Shown in pieces: positions 52,199 through 60,196 of a DNA stretch of 63,269 nucleotides (positions are counted from its first letter, which is position 1; each line of letters opens with the position of its first letter). The position numbers were made by a program, and so were the translations under genes. The notes beneath the pieces were generated by a model that was not told the DNA's origin, searched no databases, and saw only the letters and a list, made by a program, of their open reading frames with translations. Source of the DNA: an uncultured Paracoccaceae bacterium (GTDB taxonomy: Bacteria > Pseudomonadota > Alphaproteobacteria > Rhodobacterales > Rhodobacteraceae); assembly GCA_947500005.1 (NCBI GenBank), contig CANMQJ010000024.1, forward strand, positions 1-63,269, in the 5' to 3' direction.

Positions 52199-52989
52199 GA
52201 GGTGGGCTTCCGGTGGTCGAACAGCGCGAACTCGACCAGGAACCCGGCGAAGTTGCGCGCCGCGCTTTCGATCAGCGCCTCACCCTTCTTCGCCGTGGCC
52301 GCAGCGGCGTTGCCGCAGGCACCCAGCGGATGCAGGTCCTGTGCCATCCAGCCGGGATTGGCCGGCTTCCCCGCCAGCCCGATCCGGGGAAACTCGCTGT
52401 CCCACGCGGCCATGGCCGGGCGGAAATCCTGCGCCTTGTCCATGTCCACCCGTTCTGGACGAAGGGCCAGCATGGCCGAGGTCTCGCTATCGCCGGCATG
52501 TATGTCATGGCCATAATCCGCCGGGTCGTAGAGCGGTTGCCACTCGGTGAAGCCGCTCCAGGAGCAACTCACCACGATCAACCCGTGAGACACCCGCAAC
52601 TCGCGCGCGACGATCTGCAACAGCGCGCTGTTGCCGCCATGCCCGTTGAAGAGGGCCAGTCTCTGCACCCCCGCCCGCGCGACCGAGGCGCCGATATCGC
52701 GCAGCACTGCCAATAGCGTCTCGGCCGAAAGCGTCAGCGTGCCGGGAAACATTCGGTGCTCATCGCTCTTGGTGACGGTCAGTGTCGGCAGGATCAGAAT
52801 GGTCTGATCCGGCGCCAGGTGGCGCAGCATTCGTGCGGCCACACCATCGATCAGGGTACTGTCCACAGAAAGCGGCAGATGCGGCCCGTGCTGCTCTGTG
52901 GCGCCCAGAGGCAGCACGGCCACGGCGTCGCCCGGCAACTCGCCAAAGGCCGAGGAGGGCAGGTCGGCCCAATAGCCCTGCACGCTCAT
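52195..52989 (-). CDS. Creatininase family amidohydrolase
   Basis: A 264-residue enzyme of the creatinine amidohydrolase/FAPy deformylase family. Metal-binding motifs: LPLGATEQHGPHLPLSVDSTL (about residues 23-43, with Glu, His and Asp), then LFNGHGGNSALLQ and a later AGDSETSAML. It hydrolyses a cyclic amide ring or formamide. The frame runs to 53253, but MSVQGYWADLPS at 52989 matches the family N-terminus and places the gene's end of the operon near a palindrome. It is the first gene of the five-gene operon with amidohydrolase, FAD oxidase, dioxygenase and DUF2165 protein. Confidence 0.88.
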   Translation of the reverse strand: MSVQGYWADLPSSAFGELPGDAVAVLPLGATEQHGPHLPLSVDSTLIDGVAARMLRHLAPDQTILILPTLTVTKSDEHRMFPGTLTLSAETLLAVLRDIGASVARAGVQRLALFNGHGGNSALLQIVARELRVSHGLIVVSCSWSGFTEWQPLYDPADYGHDIHAGDSETSAMLALRPERVDMDKAQDFRPAMAAWDSEFPRIGLAGKPANPGWMAQDLHPLGACGNAAAATAKKGEALIESAARNFAGFLVEFALFDHRKPTS

Positions 52990-53087
52990 TTCGCTCGCCC
53001 TTCGCCAGATGCGACGCAGGCCGGTTCGGTGCCGTTCGTTTCCGGGATGTCCACCCCATACAGATCGTTCACACGCTTGCTCCTTGT

Positions 53088-53105
53088 TTTCCCATGCACG
53101 GGAAA
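53088..53105. promoter_or_regulatory. Perfect palindrome upstream of the creatininase operon
   Basis: TTTCCC-atgcac-GGGAAA is an inverted repeat with six-base arms about 100 bases upstream of the creatininase ATG, in a 279-base gap with no gene. It is a good candidate operator, but I cannot name the regulator. The IclR protein at 36820-37620 is the nearest candidate by pathway, though its own promoter lacks this motif. Confidence 0.45.
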
Positions 53106-53218
53106 TGGATTGCGTGGCCCTGAAACTCATCTGTGCCGGAGATGCGCGTCCAGGATTCCAGAACTGGCACCCTCTGGCAAGGCTTTTCTGGACACTGACG
53201 GGCTGGCAAGCGCCGGCG

Positions 53219-53242
53219 TTTTCCGGCCAACGGTTCGGAAAA
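53219..53242 (-). terminator. Stem-loop after the CDF transporter gene
   Basis: TTTTCCG and CGGAAAA form a perfect seven-base stem with a ten-base loop, starting 27 bases beyond the CDF stop on the minus strand. No U-tract follows the stem, so termination is possible but not certain. Confidence 0.45.
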
Positions 53243-53268
53243 TGCCCTGCCATCGACCGACGCTGATC

Positions 53269-54195
53269 CTATGCCCCTCCGGTTCCGTGACCGAAGAGGT
53301 CGGCACCCCGATGCGCGTTGTCCTCGTGTTCGAATTCGAGGCTGGAGTGGGTGATGTCGAAATCCGTCTTCAGCCTTTGCTTGATCTCGACCTTCACCGC
53401 CTCGATTTTCGGCCAGGCCTCCGACGTCAGAACCACGTGGCAGTCCAGGGCCGCGTCGTGCTCCTGCATCTGCCACAGATGTACGTGGTGAACCTCCTTC
53501 ACACCGTAGACCTTGTGCATCACGTCGATGACCGCCCTGCTGTCGATGTCCGGGGGGCTGCCAAGCATGAGCGTTCGGACCGGGCCGCCGATCTCGGTCA
53601 GGGCGAGGTAGAGGATGTATAGCGCGATCCCTATCGTGATCGCCGGATCGACCCAGCGCAGGTCGTAGAAGAGGATCAGCGCCCCCCCTATGATCACCGC
53701 GACCGAGGCGAGCGCATCCGACAGGTTGTGCAGGAACAGCGCACGGATGTTCACGCTGTCCTTTTGCATCGACCAGGTCAGCCCGGCAGTCAGACCATCG
53801 ACCACCAGCGCCACGCCGCCCAGGATGACGACGGTCCAGCCGGCGATCTCAGGCGGATCAACCATGCGCATCGCCCCCTCGTAGATCAGGTAGAACCCCA
53901 CGAGGATCAGCGTCGTGTAGTTGATCAGGGCCGCGACGATCTCGATCCGGCCATAGCCGAAGGTCATCCGTTCGTCCGGTGGCCGCCGCGCGATCTTGCG
54001 CGCGACGAAGGCGATGATCAACGACGCCATGTCGGAAAAATTGTGGAGTGCGTCCGCGATGAGGGCGAGACTGCCGGACAGGATGCCGCCAATGATCTGC
54101 GCCACGGTCAGAAGCGCGTTGGCCCAAATGGCGATCGATACCCTCCGGTCTCCTGACGCCGGGTCCATGTGGGCATGCCCGTGATCATGCGGCAT
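53269..54195 (-). CDS. Cation diffusion facilitator (CDF) metal exporter
   Basis: A 308-residue CDF protein. It opens with a His-rich MPHDHGHAHMDP, followed by six membrane helices (IAIWANALLTVAQIIGGILSGSLALIADALHNFSDMASLII holds helices 1 and 2 with the HxxxD metal site) and a cytoplasmic C-terminal domain with VYGVKEVHHVHLWQMQ. The second metal site is HNLSDALAS. It exports Zn, Cd or Co in exchange for protons. ATG 54195 is chosen over the long frame to 54363. It overlaps the 3' end of a small upstream ORF, and a MerR-type promoter lies upstream, so it should be metal induced. Confidence 0.9.
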   Translation of the reverse strand: MPHDHGHAHMDPASGDRRVSIAIWANALLTVAQIIGGILSGSLALIADALHNFSDMASLIIAFVARKIARRPPDERMTFGYGRIEIVAALINYTTLILVGFYLIYEGAMRMVDPPEIAGWTVVILGGVALVVDGLTAGLTWSMQKDSVNIRALFLHNLSDALASVAVIIGGALILFYDLRWVDPAITIGIALYILYLALTEIGGPVRTLMLGSPPDIDSRAVIDVMHKVYGVKEVHHVHLWQMQEHDAALDCHVVLTSEAWPKIEAVKVEIKQRLKTDFDITHSSLEFEHEDNAHRGADLFGHGTGGA

Positions 54196-54454
54196 GATGC
54201 GGCTCCTCGATTTCCTGGCACGCCTTCGGCCCGACGAGGAGATGAAGCGCCAACCCTTTCCCCGGGTGCTCTGTCTGTCCGCAAAGCCGGTTCCGCCGGT
54301 CACTGAACCGCTGCGCATGTGCGTCGTGATAGTCGTAACCGTCGTTTCGGCCCAGGATTCCACGTTCGGAAAAACCTGCTTTCAGCGGCTGCGGGCTGGC
54401 GGCCGCTGGGAAACGCGTCCTTGCAGGCGCTCGCGATGTGGTTTCGGCGGTCAT
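54185..54454 (-). CDS. Predicted 89-residue protein ahead of the CDF gene
   Basis: A small frame starts at ATG 54454 with a strong AAGGAG seven bases upstream, directly behind a MerR-type promoter, and ends inside the CDF start region (overlap of 11 bases). The peptide starts MTAETTSRAPARTRF, has a His/Asp/Tyr-rich middle (NDGYDYHDAHAQ), two Cys, and ends EEPHHAA. No known family was recognised. It may be a metal-binding small protein or a translated leader that couples to the CDF gene. The ribosome binding site is the best evidence; codon use was not computed. Confidence 0.45.
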   Translation of the reverse strand: MTAETTSRAPARTRFPAAASPQPLKAGFSERGILGRNDGYDYHDAHAQRFSDRRNRLCGQTEHPGKGLALHLLVGPKACQEIEEPHHAA

Positions 54455-54485
54455 GGGCGGTCTCCTTGGAATCAACCGCAGACCG

Positions 54486-54515
54486 ATCTAATCCCTTCAG
54501 CAACTGTAGGTTCAA
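54486..54515 (-). promoter_or_regulatory. MerR-type promoter for the CDF genes, overlapping the merR stop
   Basis: On the minus strand TTGAAC (54515-54510) is followed by CTACAGTTGCTGAAGGG and an A/T-rich TTAGAT (54491-54486), a spacing of 18 bases, or 19 to TAGATC. This longer-than-normal spacer with a CTACAG..CTG core is characteristic of MerR-activated promoters. The TGA of the -35 hexamer is also the stop codon of the MerR gene. Confidence 0.7.
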
Positions 54516-54955
54516 GCCCTGGCTTGCGTCGCCCCCGGCTTGTCGTGATCGGCCAGGCATTCCTCGTGGTCGCGCAGGACTTCGAGGATGCGACAGTCAG
54601 CGACCCTGTCGCTGTTGCACTCGTTGATCATTCGGCGCAGCTCGGACCGCAGCGCCTGAAGGCGGGCGATACGTGCCTCGACCTCACGCAATTGCCGTTG
54701 CGCGACCGCATCGACCTGTGCGCAGGAGCGTTCCGGACTGTCGGACAGATCCAGCAGTTCCCGGATCGCCTCCAGCGAAAACCCCAGCTGCCGGGAGTGG
54801 CGGATGAAGGCGAGACGGTCCAGTTCCTCGTTTCCATATCGGCGCTGGCCACCCTCGGTCCGACCGGGTTCGGGCATGAGCCCGATCTGTTCGTAATAGC
54901 GGATCGTCTGGACCTTGGTGCCGGTCCGTTTTGCCAACGTGCCGATCGAGAGCAT
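54512..54955 (-). CDS. MerR family metal-responsive regulator (ZntR/CadR/PbrR-like)
   Basis: A 147-residue MerR protein. The N-terminal helix-turn-helix has IGTLAKRTGTKVQTIRYYEQIGLMPEPGRTEGGQRRY. A long dimerisation helix follows, and then the metal-binding end, with Cys in PERSCAQVD, NECNSDRVADCRILEVL and DHEECLADHD, which resembles the metal loop of ZntR/CadR-type regulators. It twists promoters with 19-20 base spacers to activate them when metal binds. ATG 54955 is preferred over the frame to 55009. A dyad sits 18 bases upstream of its own start, suggesting autoregulation. Confidence 0.88.
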   Translation of the reverse strand: MLSIGTLAKRTGTKVQTIRYYEQIGLMPEPGRTEGGQRRYGNEELDRLAFIRHSRQLGFSLEAIRELLDLSDSPERSCAQVDAVAQRQLREVEARIARLQALRSELRRMINECNSDRVADCRILEVLRDHEECLADHDKPGATQARA

Positions 54956-54972
54956 GGCAACCTCCCTTTTCT

Positions 54973-54987
54973 CTACAGCGGCTGTAG
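54973..54987. promoter_or_regulatory. MerR-type operator at the regulator's own promoter
   Basis: CTACAG-cgg-CTGTAG is a perfect dyad with six-base arms, 18 bases upstream of the MerR ATG. The half-site CTACAG is shared with the elements at 54510-54486 and 55909-55927. Confidence 0.65.
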
Positions 54988-55038
54988 GAAAAAGCGCAGC
55001 ACAGGACAACAGGTCGCGTCCTTTCCCGTGGAACTTTC

Positions 55039-55069
55039 TTGCATCTCCAACTGCTGTAACCTGTATCCG
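55039..55069 (+). promoter_or_regulatory. Candidate MerR-type promoter of the ZIP gene
   Basis: TTGCAT (55039-55044) and TATCCG (55064-55069) are separated by exactly 19 bases, CTCCAACTGCTGTAACCTG, which holds a degenerate copy of the AACTGCTGTA core seen in the other operators. It lies about 42 bases upstream of the ZIP start. The dyad is weaker than the other three. Confidence 0.5.
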
Positions 55070-55110
55070 AAGGGTAAATCGCCCCTGTCACAACAACGAA
55101 AGGCCACTTC

Positions 55111-55893
55111 TTGGATACGCTGTCGCCGCTGATGCTCGGTTTTCTTGGCAGTCTGGCGGCCGGGTCGATGACCGCGGTCGGGGCCGTTCCGGTGCTTTTC
55201 GGGCGTATCCCGTCGCGCGCGATGCGCGATCTGTCGCTGGGGTTCGCCGCGGGCGTGATGCTCGCCGCGTCGTTCTTTTCGCTCATCATCCCGGCGCTTG
55301 ACGCGGCAGAGCCGCAGTACCAGAACAGCGCCGCGCCCGCGGCGGTCGTTTGCGTATCCATCCTTCTGGGCATGGGCGCGGTCGCGTGGCTGAACGAACG
55401 CCTCCCGCACGAACACTTCAGTACCGGACGGGAAGGACCCGAAGCCGCATCGCTCCGGCGGGTCTGGCTGTTCATCATCGCGATCACGATTCACAATTTT
55501 CCCGAAGGTCTTGCCGTCGGCGTCGGCTTTGGCGCAAACGGGTTTTCGGGCGGCATGCCGCTTGCGCTCGGCATCGGACTCCAGAACGCGCCCGAGGGGC
55601 TCGCCGTGGCCGTGGCGCTTTTGGGCGAGGGCTATGACAAGCGACGTGCCTGGGCCATCGCCGCGATGACGGGGATGGTAGAACCGGTCGGCGGCCTTAT
55701 CGGCGCAGGGATCATCACCCTGTCCCAACCCTTGCTGCCCTGGGGACTCGCCTTTGCCGCGGGTGCAATGCTCTTCGTCATCAGCCACGAGATCATTCCC
55801 GAAACCCACCGCAGCGGCCATCAGAACAAGGCGACACTTGGCCTGTCCATCGGACTTGTGCTGATGCTTTTTCTCGATGTCTGGCTGGGATGA
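55111..55893 (+). CDS. ZIP family metal transporter (ZupT/GufA-like)
   Basis: A 260-residue membrane protein with about eight helices. The ZIP metal-site helices are plain: ITIHNFPEGLAVGVGFG and GIGLQNAPEGLAVAVALLG, with His, Asn and Glu ligands. A short loop HEHFSTGREG could also bind metal. ZIP proteins usually move zinc or other divalent metals into the cytosol, although direction has been questioned for GufA-type members. The start codon is TTG at 55111 (protein begins MDTLSPLML). It lies inside a MerR-controlled efflux locus, which is odd for an importer. Confidence 0.88.
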   Translation: MDTLSPLMLGFLGSLAAGSMTAVGAVPVLFGRIPSRAMRDLSLGFAAGVMLAASFFSLIIPALDAAEPQYQNSAAPAAVVCVSILLGMGAVAWLNERLPHEHFSTGREGPEAASLRRVWLFIIAITIHNFPEGLAVGVGFGANGFSGGMPLALGIGLQNAPEGLAVAVALLGEGYDKRRAWAIAAMTGMVEPVGGLIGAGIITLSQPLLPWGLAFAAGAMLFVISHEIIPETHRSGHQNKATLGLSIGLVLMLFLDVWLG

Positions 55894-55904
55894 TCCGAAA
55901 GCCC

Positions 55905-55935
55905 TTGAACCTACAGTTGCTGTAGGTCGTATATC
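55905..55935 (+). promoter_or_regulatory. MerR-type promoter of the P1B-ATPase gene
   Basis: TTGAAC (55905-55910) and TATATC (55930-55935) are separated by 19 bases. The spacer region holds a perfect dyad, ACCTACAG-ttg-CTGTAGGT (55909-55927). This is the best of the four MerR-type elements in the locus and starts 12 bases after the ZIP stop. Confidence 0.8.
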
Positions 55936-55969
55936 GGGGTCCGATCGGGAATCACGACGGAGAACCATC

Positions 55970-58246
55970 ATGCCGGACGGCACTGCAGGGCAGCGCGAAT
56001 GGCGCGTGACGGGAATGGATTGCGGCTCCTGCGCCGCCAAGCTCCGCGGCGCGGTCGAGCGCCTGCCCGGCGTGACGGATGTCGACGTAACGCTGATGAC
56101 CGAGCGGCTTCGCCTGACGCTCGACGAGGGCAAGACGAAGTCCGAACAGGTCGAGAAAGCCGTGCGGGGGATCGGCTTTGGCATCGCGCCCATGGGAGAG
56201 CGGCCCGAGACGCCGAAGGACGGTTTCGTTCTGCCCGACGGGGCGTTCCCCGGTGCCGAGGTCATGCCGGAGCCGGAGGGGGAAGACGCCGCAAGGCCCG
56301 CGGATGCACTGCCCCGGTCATGGTATCGGACATCCAAGGCGAGGCTGGTGATTGGCACTGGCGCATTGCTCGCGATGGCCTGGGCCTCACGCCTCGTCTT
56401 CTCAGCCGAGATCGCGCAATGGGCCTTCGTCCTCGCCACCCTGATCGGGCTCGTACCCGTGGCGCAGCGCGCTTTCGCCATGGCGCGCGCGGGAATGCCC
56501 TTCACCATCGAGATGCTGATGACGATCGCCGCCAGCGGCGCACTGGTGATCGGCGAGGCCGAAGAGGCAGCACTGGTCGTCTTCCTCTTCGCCATGGGCG
56601 AGTTTCTGGAGGGCATCTCCGCCGGAAAGGCACGCAACAGCATCCGGGCGCTGTCGAACCTCGTGCCAAAGACCGCGCGGCTCGAGTTGGGCGGGAAAAC
56701 CCGCGAGGTGTCGGCCCGAACGCTCAAGGTCGGCCAGATCGTGAAGGTACGTCCCGGCGACCGGGTGCCCTGCGACGGAGAGGTGATAGATGGAACGTCC
56801 GGTGTCGATGAAAGCCCGGTGACCGGCGAAAGCGTCCCCAGCCTCAAGGAGCCGGGCGCGCAGGTCTTTGCCGGGTCCATCAATGCCGAGGCGCTGCTGC
56901 GCGTGCGGGTCACGAAAGCGGCCGACGACAACACCATCGCGCGCATCCTGCGCCTGGTCGAGGAGGCCGAAAGCGCCCGCGCACCGACCGAGCGTTTCAT
57001 CGACCGGTTCAGCCGGGTCTACATGCCCTGCGTGGTCGGGGCCGCCCTGTTGGTGGCGGTCATCCCGCCGCTGGCCTTCGGACTGGCTTGGGACGAATGG
57101 GTCTATCGCGCGCTGGCGCTGCTGCTGATCGGATGCCCCTGCGCCTTGGTGATCTCGGTGCCGGCGTCGATCGCATCGGCGCTCTCCACCGGGGCGCGCA
57201 ATGGCCTTCTGATGAAAGGCGGCGCGGTGATCGAGGCAGCGGCCAGCACCACGCATGTCGCCTTCGACAAGACCGGCACGCTGACGCATGGCAGGCCCCG
57301 GGTGACCGATGTTTCGGTTCTGGGCGGGCGCGAGGAAGACCTCATCGCCCTCGCCGCCGGTGTGGAAAGCGGCGCGAGCCACCCCCTCGGGCAGGCGATC
57401 TGCGCCGAGGCCGACCGGCGGGGCATTGACGCGGCTGTCGCGACCGGAGGCCGCGCGTTGCCCGGCAAGGGCGCGGAAGCGTCGATCGACGGCGCGACGG
57501 TCTGCGTGGGCTCCCCCCGTTTCGCGGCGGAGCGCGGCGCGCTGACCCGCGACCTGCGAGATTTCGTGGCGCCGCTGGAAGCCGAAGGCAAGACGGTGGT
57601 GATCGTTCTTTACGAGGACAAGGCCCTTGGCCTGATCGCGCTGCGGGACGAGCCGCGCGCCGACGCGGCAGAGGCGGTGATGCAGTTGCACGCGCTGGGC
57701 ATCGCTTCGGTCATGCTCACCGGGGACAATCCGCGCACCGCCAAGGCAATCGCCGACACCCTCGGTATCGTCCATCGCGCGGACCTCATGCCCGAGGACA
57801 AGGTCGCGGCCATCCGCAACCTCTCCCGCGAGGCCAGAGTGATGATGATCGGCGACGGCATCAACGATGCTCCCGCGCTTGCGGCTGCGCATGTCGGCGT
57901 TGCGATGGGGTCGGGTACCGACGTGGCGCTGGAGACGGCCGATGCGGCGATCCTTCGCAACCGGGTGACGGATGTGGCCGGCAAGATCCGCCTCGCCCGG
58001 GCGACGATGTCCAACATCCGCCAGAACATCGCCATTGCGCTGGGGCTCAAGGCGGTGTTCCTCGTGACCACTGTGCTCGGCATCACCGGCCTGTGGATCG
58101 CGATCCTCGCCGATACCGGCGCCACCGTTCTGGTCACGCTGAACGCCCTGCGGTTGCTGGCTTTCCGGCCCTCAGGCGCGACGAGCCGCGCGCTGCGGAC
58201 AGGCCATGACGGATCGGATATGCGCCATACCCCTGCAACACCCTGA
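55970..58246 (+). CDS. P1B-type heavy metal-exporting ATPase (ZntA/CadA-like)
   Basis: A 758-residue ATPase. An N-terminal HMA domain carries GMDCGSCAAK (Cys18 and Cys21). Membrane helices flank the actuator domain (TGES in VDESPVTGESVPSLK). The metal-site CPC is C389-P-C391 in IGCPCALVIS, and the phosphorylation site is D433 in DKTGTLTHG. SHPLGQAI is the SEHPL-type motif and GDGINDAPALAAAHVGVAMG the hinge. The CPC helix and overall layout fit Zn/Cd/Pb exporters. ATG 55970 is chosen; the frame from 55877 covers the promoter. It is probably activated by the MerR protein through the dyad upstream. Confidence 0.93.
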   Translation: MPDGTAGQREWRVTGMDCGSCAAKLRGAVERLPGVTDVDVTLMTERLRLTLDEGKTKSEQVEKAVRGIGFGIAPMGERPETPKDGFVLPDGAFPGAEVMPEPEGEDAARPADALPRSWYRTSKARLVIGTGALLAMAWASRLVFSAEIAQWAFVLATLIGLVPVAQRAFAMARAGMPFTIEMLMTIAASGALVIGEAEEAALVVFLFAMGEFLEGISAGKARNSIRALSNLVPKTARLELGGKTREVSARTLKVGQIVKVRPGDRVPCDGEVIDGTSGVDESPVTGESVPSLKEPGAQVFAGSINAEALLRVRVTKAADDNTIARILRLVEEAESARAPTERFIDRFSRVYMPCVVGAALLVAVIPPLAFGLAWDEWVYRALALLLIGCPCALVISVPASIASALSTGARNGLLMKGGAVIEAAASTTHVAFDKTGTLTHGRPRVTDVSVLGGREEDLIALAAGVESGASHPLGQAICAEADRRGIDAAVATGGRALPGKGAEASIDGATVCVGSPRFAAERGALTRDLRDFVAPLEAEGKTVVIVLYEDKALGLIALRDEPRADAAEAVMQLHALGIASVMLTGDNPRTAKAIADTLGIVHRADLMPEDKVAAIRNLSREARVMMIGDGINDAPALAAAHVGVAMGSGTDVALETADAAILRNRVTDVAGKIRLARATMSNIRQNIAIALGLKAVFLVTTVLGITGLWIAILADTGATVLVTLNALRLLAFRPSGATSRALRTGHDGSDMRHTPATP

Positions 58247-58258
58247 AAGGAGACTTCG

Positions 58259-58729
58259 ATGATCATGACCCGCCGCGTCATGCTGGCCTGTGCCGCAGGC
58301 TTTGCCGCCTCTGTTCCTCTCGCCACGACGGCGCAGGGGATGCCCGCGATCCACGTCCTCAAGGACCCGAACTGCGGATGCTGCACAGCCTGGATCGAGA
58401 TCCTGCGCAAGGATGGCTTCACCGTCACCACCGAAAACAGCTTGGGCACGCTCCTGATGCAGCACAAGCTCGCCAACGGAATTCCCCCGAACATGGTCTC
58501 CTGCCATACCGGCGAAATCGACGGCTACATGATCGAGGGGCACGTGCCCGCGGCCGATATCCGCAGGCTCCTCGTCGAGCGGCCCGAGGCCGTTGGCCTG
58601 GCCGTGCCGGGCATGCCCTATGGATCGCCCGGGATGGGCCCCGAGAGCGAGCGCGAAGCCTATGATGTCTTTCTGATCCGGCAGGGCGGCCGTGCCGAGG
58701 TCTTCTCTCATCACGAGGCCGCATGAGGC
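58259..58729 (+). CDS. DUF411 family periplasmic metal-binding protein
   Basis: A 155-residue protein (stop included in the range) with an N-terminal signal (MTRRVMLACAAGFAASVPLATTAQ) that could also use a Tat route (TRRVML). The DUF411 core follows: IHVLKDPNCGCCTAWIEILRKDGF with Cys39, Cys41 and Cys42, then MVSCHTGEIDGYMIEGHVPAADI. Related proteins occur in copper, silver and heavy-metal resistance loci and are thought to bind metal outside the cytoplasm. AAAGGAG precedes the ATG. It follows the P1B-ATPase by 12 bases and is the last gene of that operon. IS debris begins within a few bases after it. Confidence 0.85.
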
Positions 58730-58740
58730 AGCGATGAACG

Positions 58741-58851
58741 CGGTTCGGTCGGCTCAAGGACTGGCGACGTGTCGCAACAAGATACGACCGGTGCCCCAAG
58801 ACCTTCTTCTCCGCTGTCGTCCTCGCCGCAAGCGTCATCTATTGGCTATGA
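58741..58851 (+). pseudogene. IS5-family transposase C-terminal fragment
   Basis: From base 58741 the frame reads RFGRLKDWRRVATRYDRCPK and then TFFSAVVLAASVIYWL before a stop. This is the C-terminal end of IS5 (IS427-like) transposases, where E...FGRLKDWRR..TRYDRC contains the final catalytic Glu region just upstream. The preceding part of the transposase is missing. The same transposase type supplies the fragment at bases 1-84, so the two ends of the window may carry pieces of related insertions. Confidence 0.78.
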
Positions 58852-58869
58852 GTCCTGAGCCCAGGTCGC

Positions 58870-59904
58870 TGGTCGCTGTGCGGCGGGTGGCCTCCGGAAA
58901 AAGCAGTACGCCATGCGCATTTGGAAGAGCCTTGAACCACACGACGAAGCCGAGATTGAGGAGAAGTCGGGGAATCGGAACGACGCGTTTGCTGTCTTCC
59001 GTCTTTCCCGGCGCCTCGGGTCCAGATCCTGTTGCCAGACAGTCGGTTCCAGTGCGGAAGCGCACGTCAGCACGTTCGATGTCACGGGGATATCGCCAAA
59101 GAACTCGAACATGAGCTTCTCAAGGGCGGCTATTTTCCCCTACATCGACTTGGTCGGGTAATTCTTGCGGGTTTGCGTGAAGGCGGTCGAAATCAGGACC
59201 GGCTCGGCAACGAAGCGGTCGAAATCCTGGACATTTTGCTCGTCAAGAAGCTGCCGGCTGGCCTGGCGGACGTCTTCGCCCTCGGTCACTTCGATCTCCA
59301 CTTCGTTGATCCGCCGTTTCATCGACGCAGCCTGGCGCCCCAAGTCCGACGGAACAGCATCGGGCAAGCCCAGACCGATCATCTCGCTCGCCCTGGTCAG
59401 AAGTTTCCGGACGTCTTGCCAGCCCTGGCGTCGCGCGGCGCGCCGCAACCCGCGGTTTTCTTCTTCGAGCCGCGCGATGCGGGCGTCGAGATCCGCGTCG
59501 GTCTTTACCCCCATCTCGTCCTGTCCCGAGAGGATCCGCGCCAGCTCGGCGCGCAACAGTTCCGTGAGGATGGCTTTCGCCGTCTCCGGCTTCAGAAGTC
59601 CGTCTTTGAGTGCGTCCACGATGTCCTGTTCCTTCTGCTCGTAGACCGTGAGCAGCCTTGCGGCGCGTTTCACGGCGTCGAGCGGGAGGTCGGTTCGCAG
59701 GGACAGACAGAGAAATTGATTTGAGACGGGGTTTGAGCCGCAGCGGGGCAGGCGTTTGCGGAAATAGTAGATCCGGCCGCGTCGCAGCAGGTAGGGACCG
59801 GCGTGATGGGGACGCCTGCTGCTCCGGATCGGGCGGCGCTGGCAGGCATAGCGCGCAAGATCATGTGTTACAGCCTGTGCTACAGTTTCGCGCGGCTGTG
59901 ACAC
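58870..59904 (-). pseudogene. Broken tyrosine recombinase (phage-type integrase)
   Basis: An open part of 254 residues starts at ATG 59904. Its segment LLRRGRIYYFRKRLP...LCLSLRTDLPLDAVKRAARLLTVYE is the DUF6538-type N-terminus of integrases in Rhodobacterales elements, followed by a helical region with ARIARLEEENRGLRR. It stops at 59140, just after TRKNYPTKSM. Beyond it, a different minus-strand frame (about 59065-58900) reads ERADVRFRTG and DSKRVVPIPRLLLNLGF, which matches the catalytic core region of such integrases. A frameshift or deletion plus later IS insertion at 58851 destroyed the gene. Confidence 0.72.
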
Positions 59905-60196
59905 AGCGAGGTCCCGTCGGGAGTGGGTATCGTTGTTTTTACAGGATTTTCTGATTTTATTTCAATAAATTGCCAGCTTTGGGAGATTGGGTCAAGTTTG
60001 TTGCGATGAAAATTGATGTTTGGATCCGGTGCGTAACATTGATTACCGGCACAAGTTTTGTGCAGAACCGGCGATCTCGAGGTTCAGCCGCCAGAAGCAA
60101 GCTCTGCTGAATTGGCGTTGCCCGCGCCGGAGAAGGCGGCGAGGTCAATTCTCAGACTTGCCGTCTGTCAAGCGGCAGAGCGCGACCTTAGCCGGT
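59905..60196. other. A/T-richer gap beside the broken integrase
   Basis: No gene is supported on either strand. Bases 59935-60015 are clearly richer in A/T than their surroundings, as is common near integrase genes and attachment sites, but I could not recognise a tRNA or att core. The end of the segment adjoins the DUF6361-like fragment. Confidence 0.4.

Noticed and set aside
54973..57000. 675-codon minus-strand frame opposite the ZIP and P1B-ATPase genes
   Set aside because: Both plus-strand genes are certain; the frame has low-complexity Ser/Arg/Thr composition and no domain.
59905..60196. Possible tRNA or att site in the A/T-rich gap near the broken integrase
   Set aside because: I looked for a cloverleaf and for direct repeats matching the 61798-62045 or 62679-62952 gaps and found none by eye.
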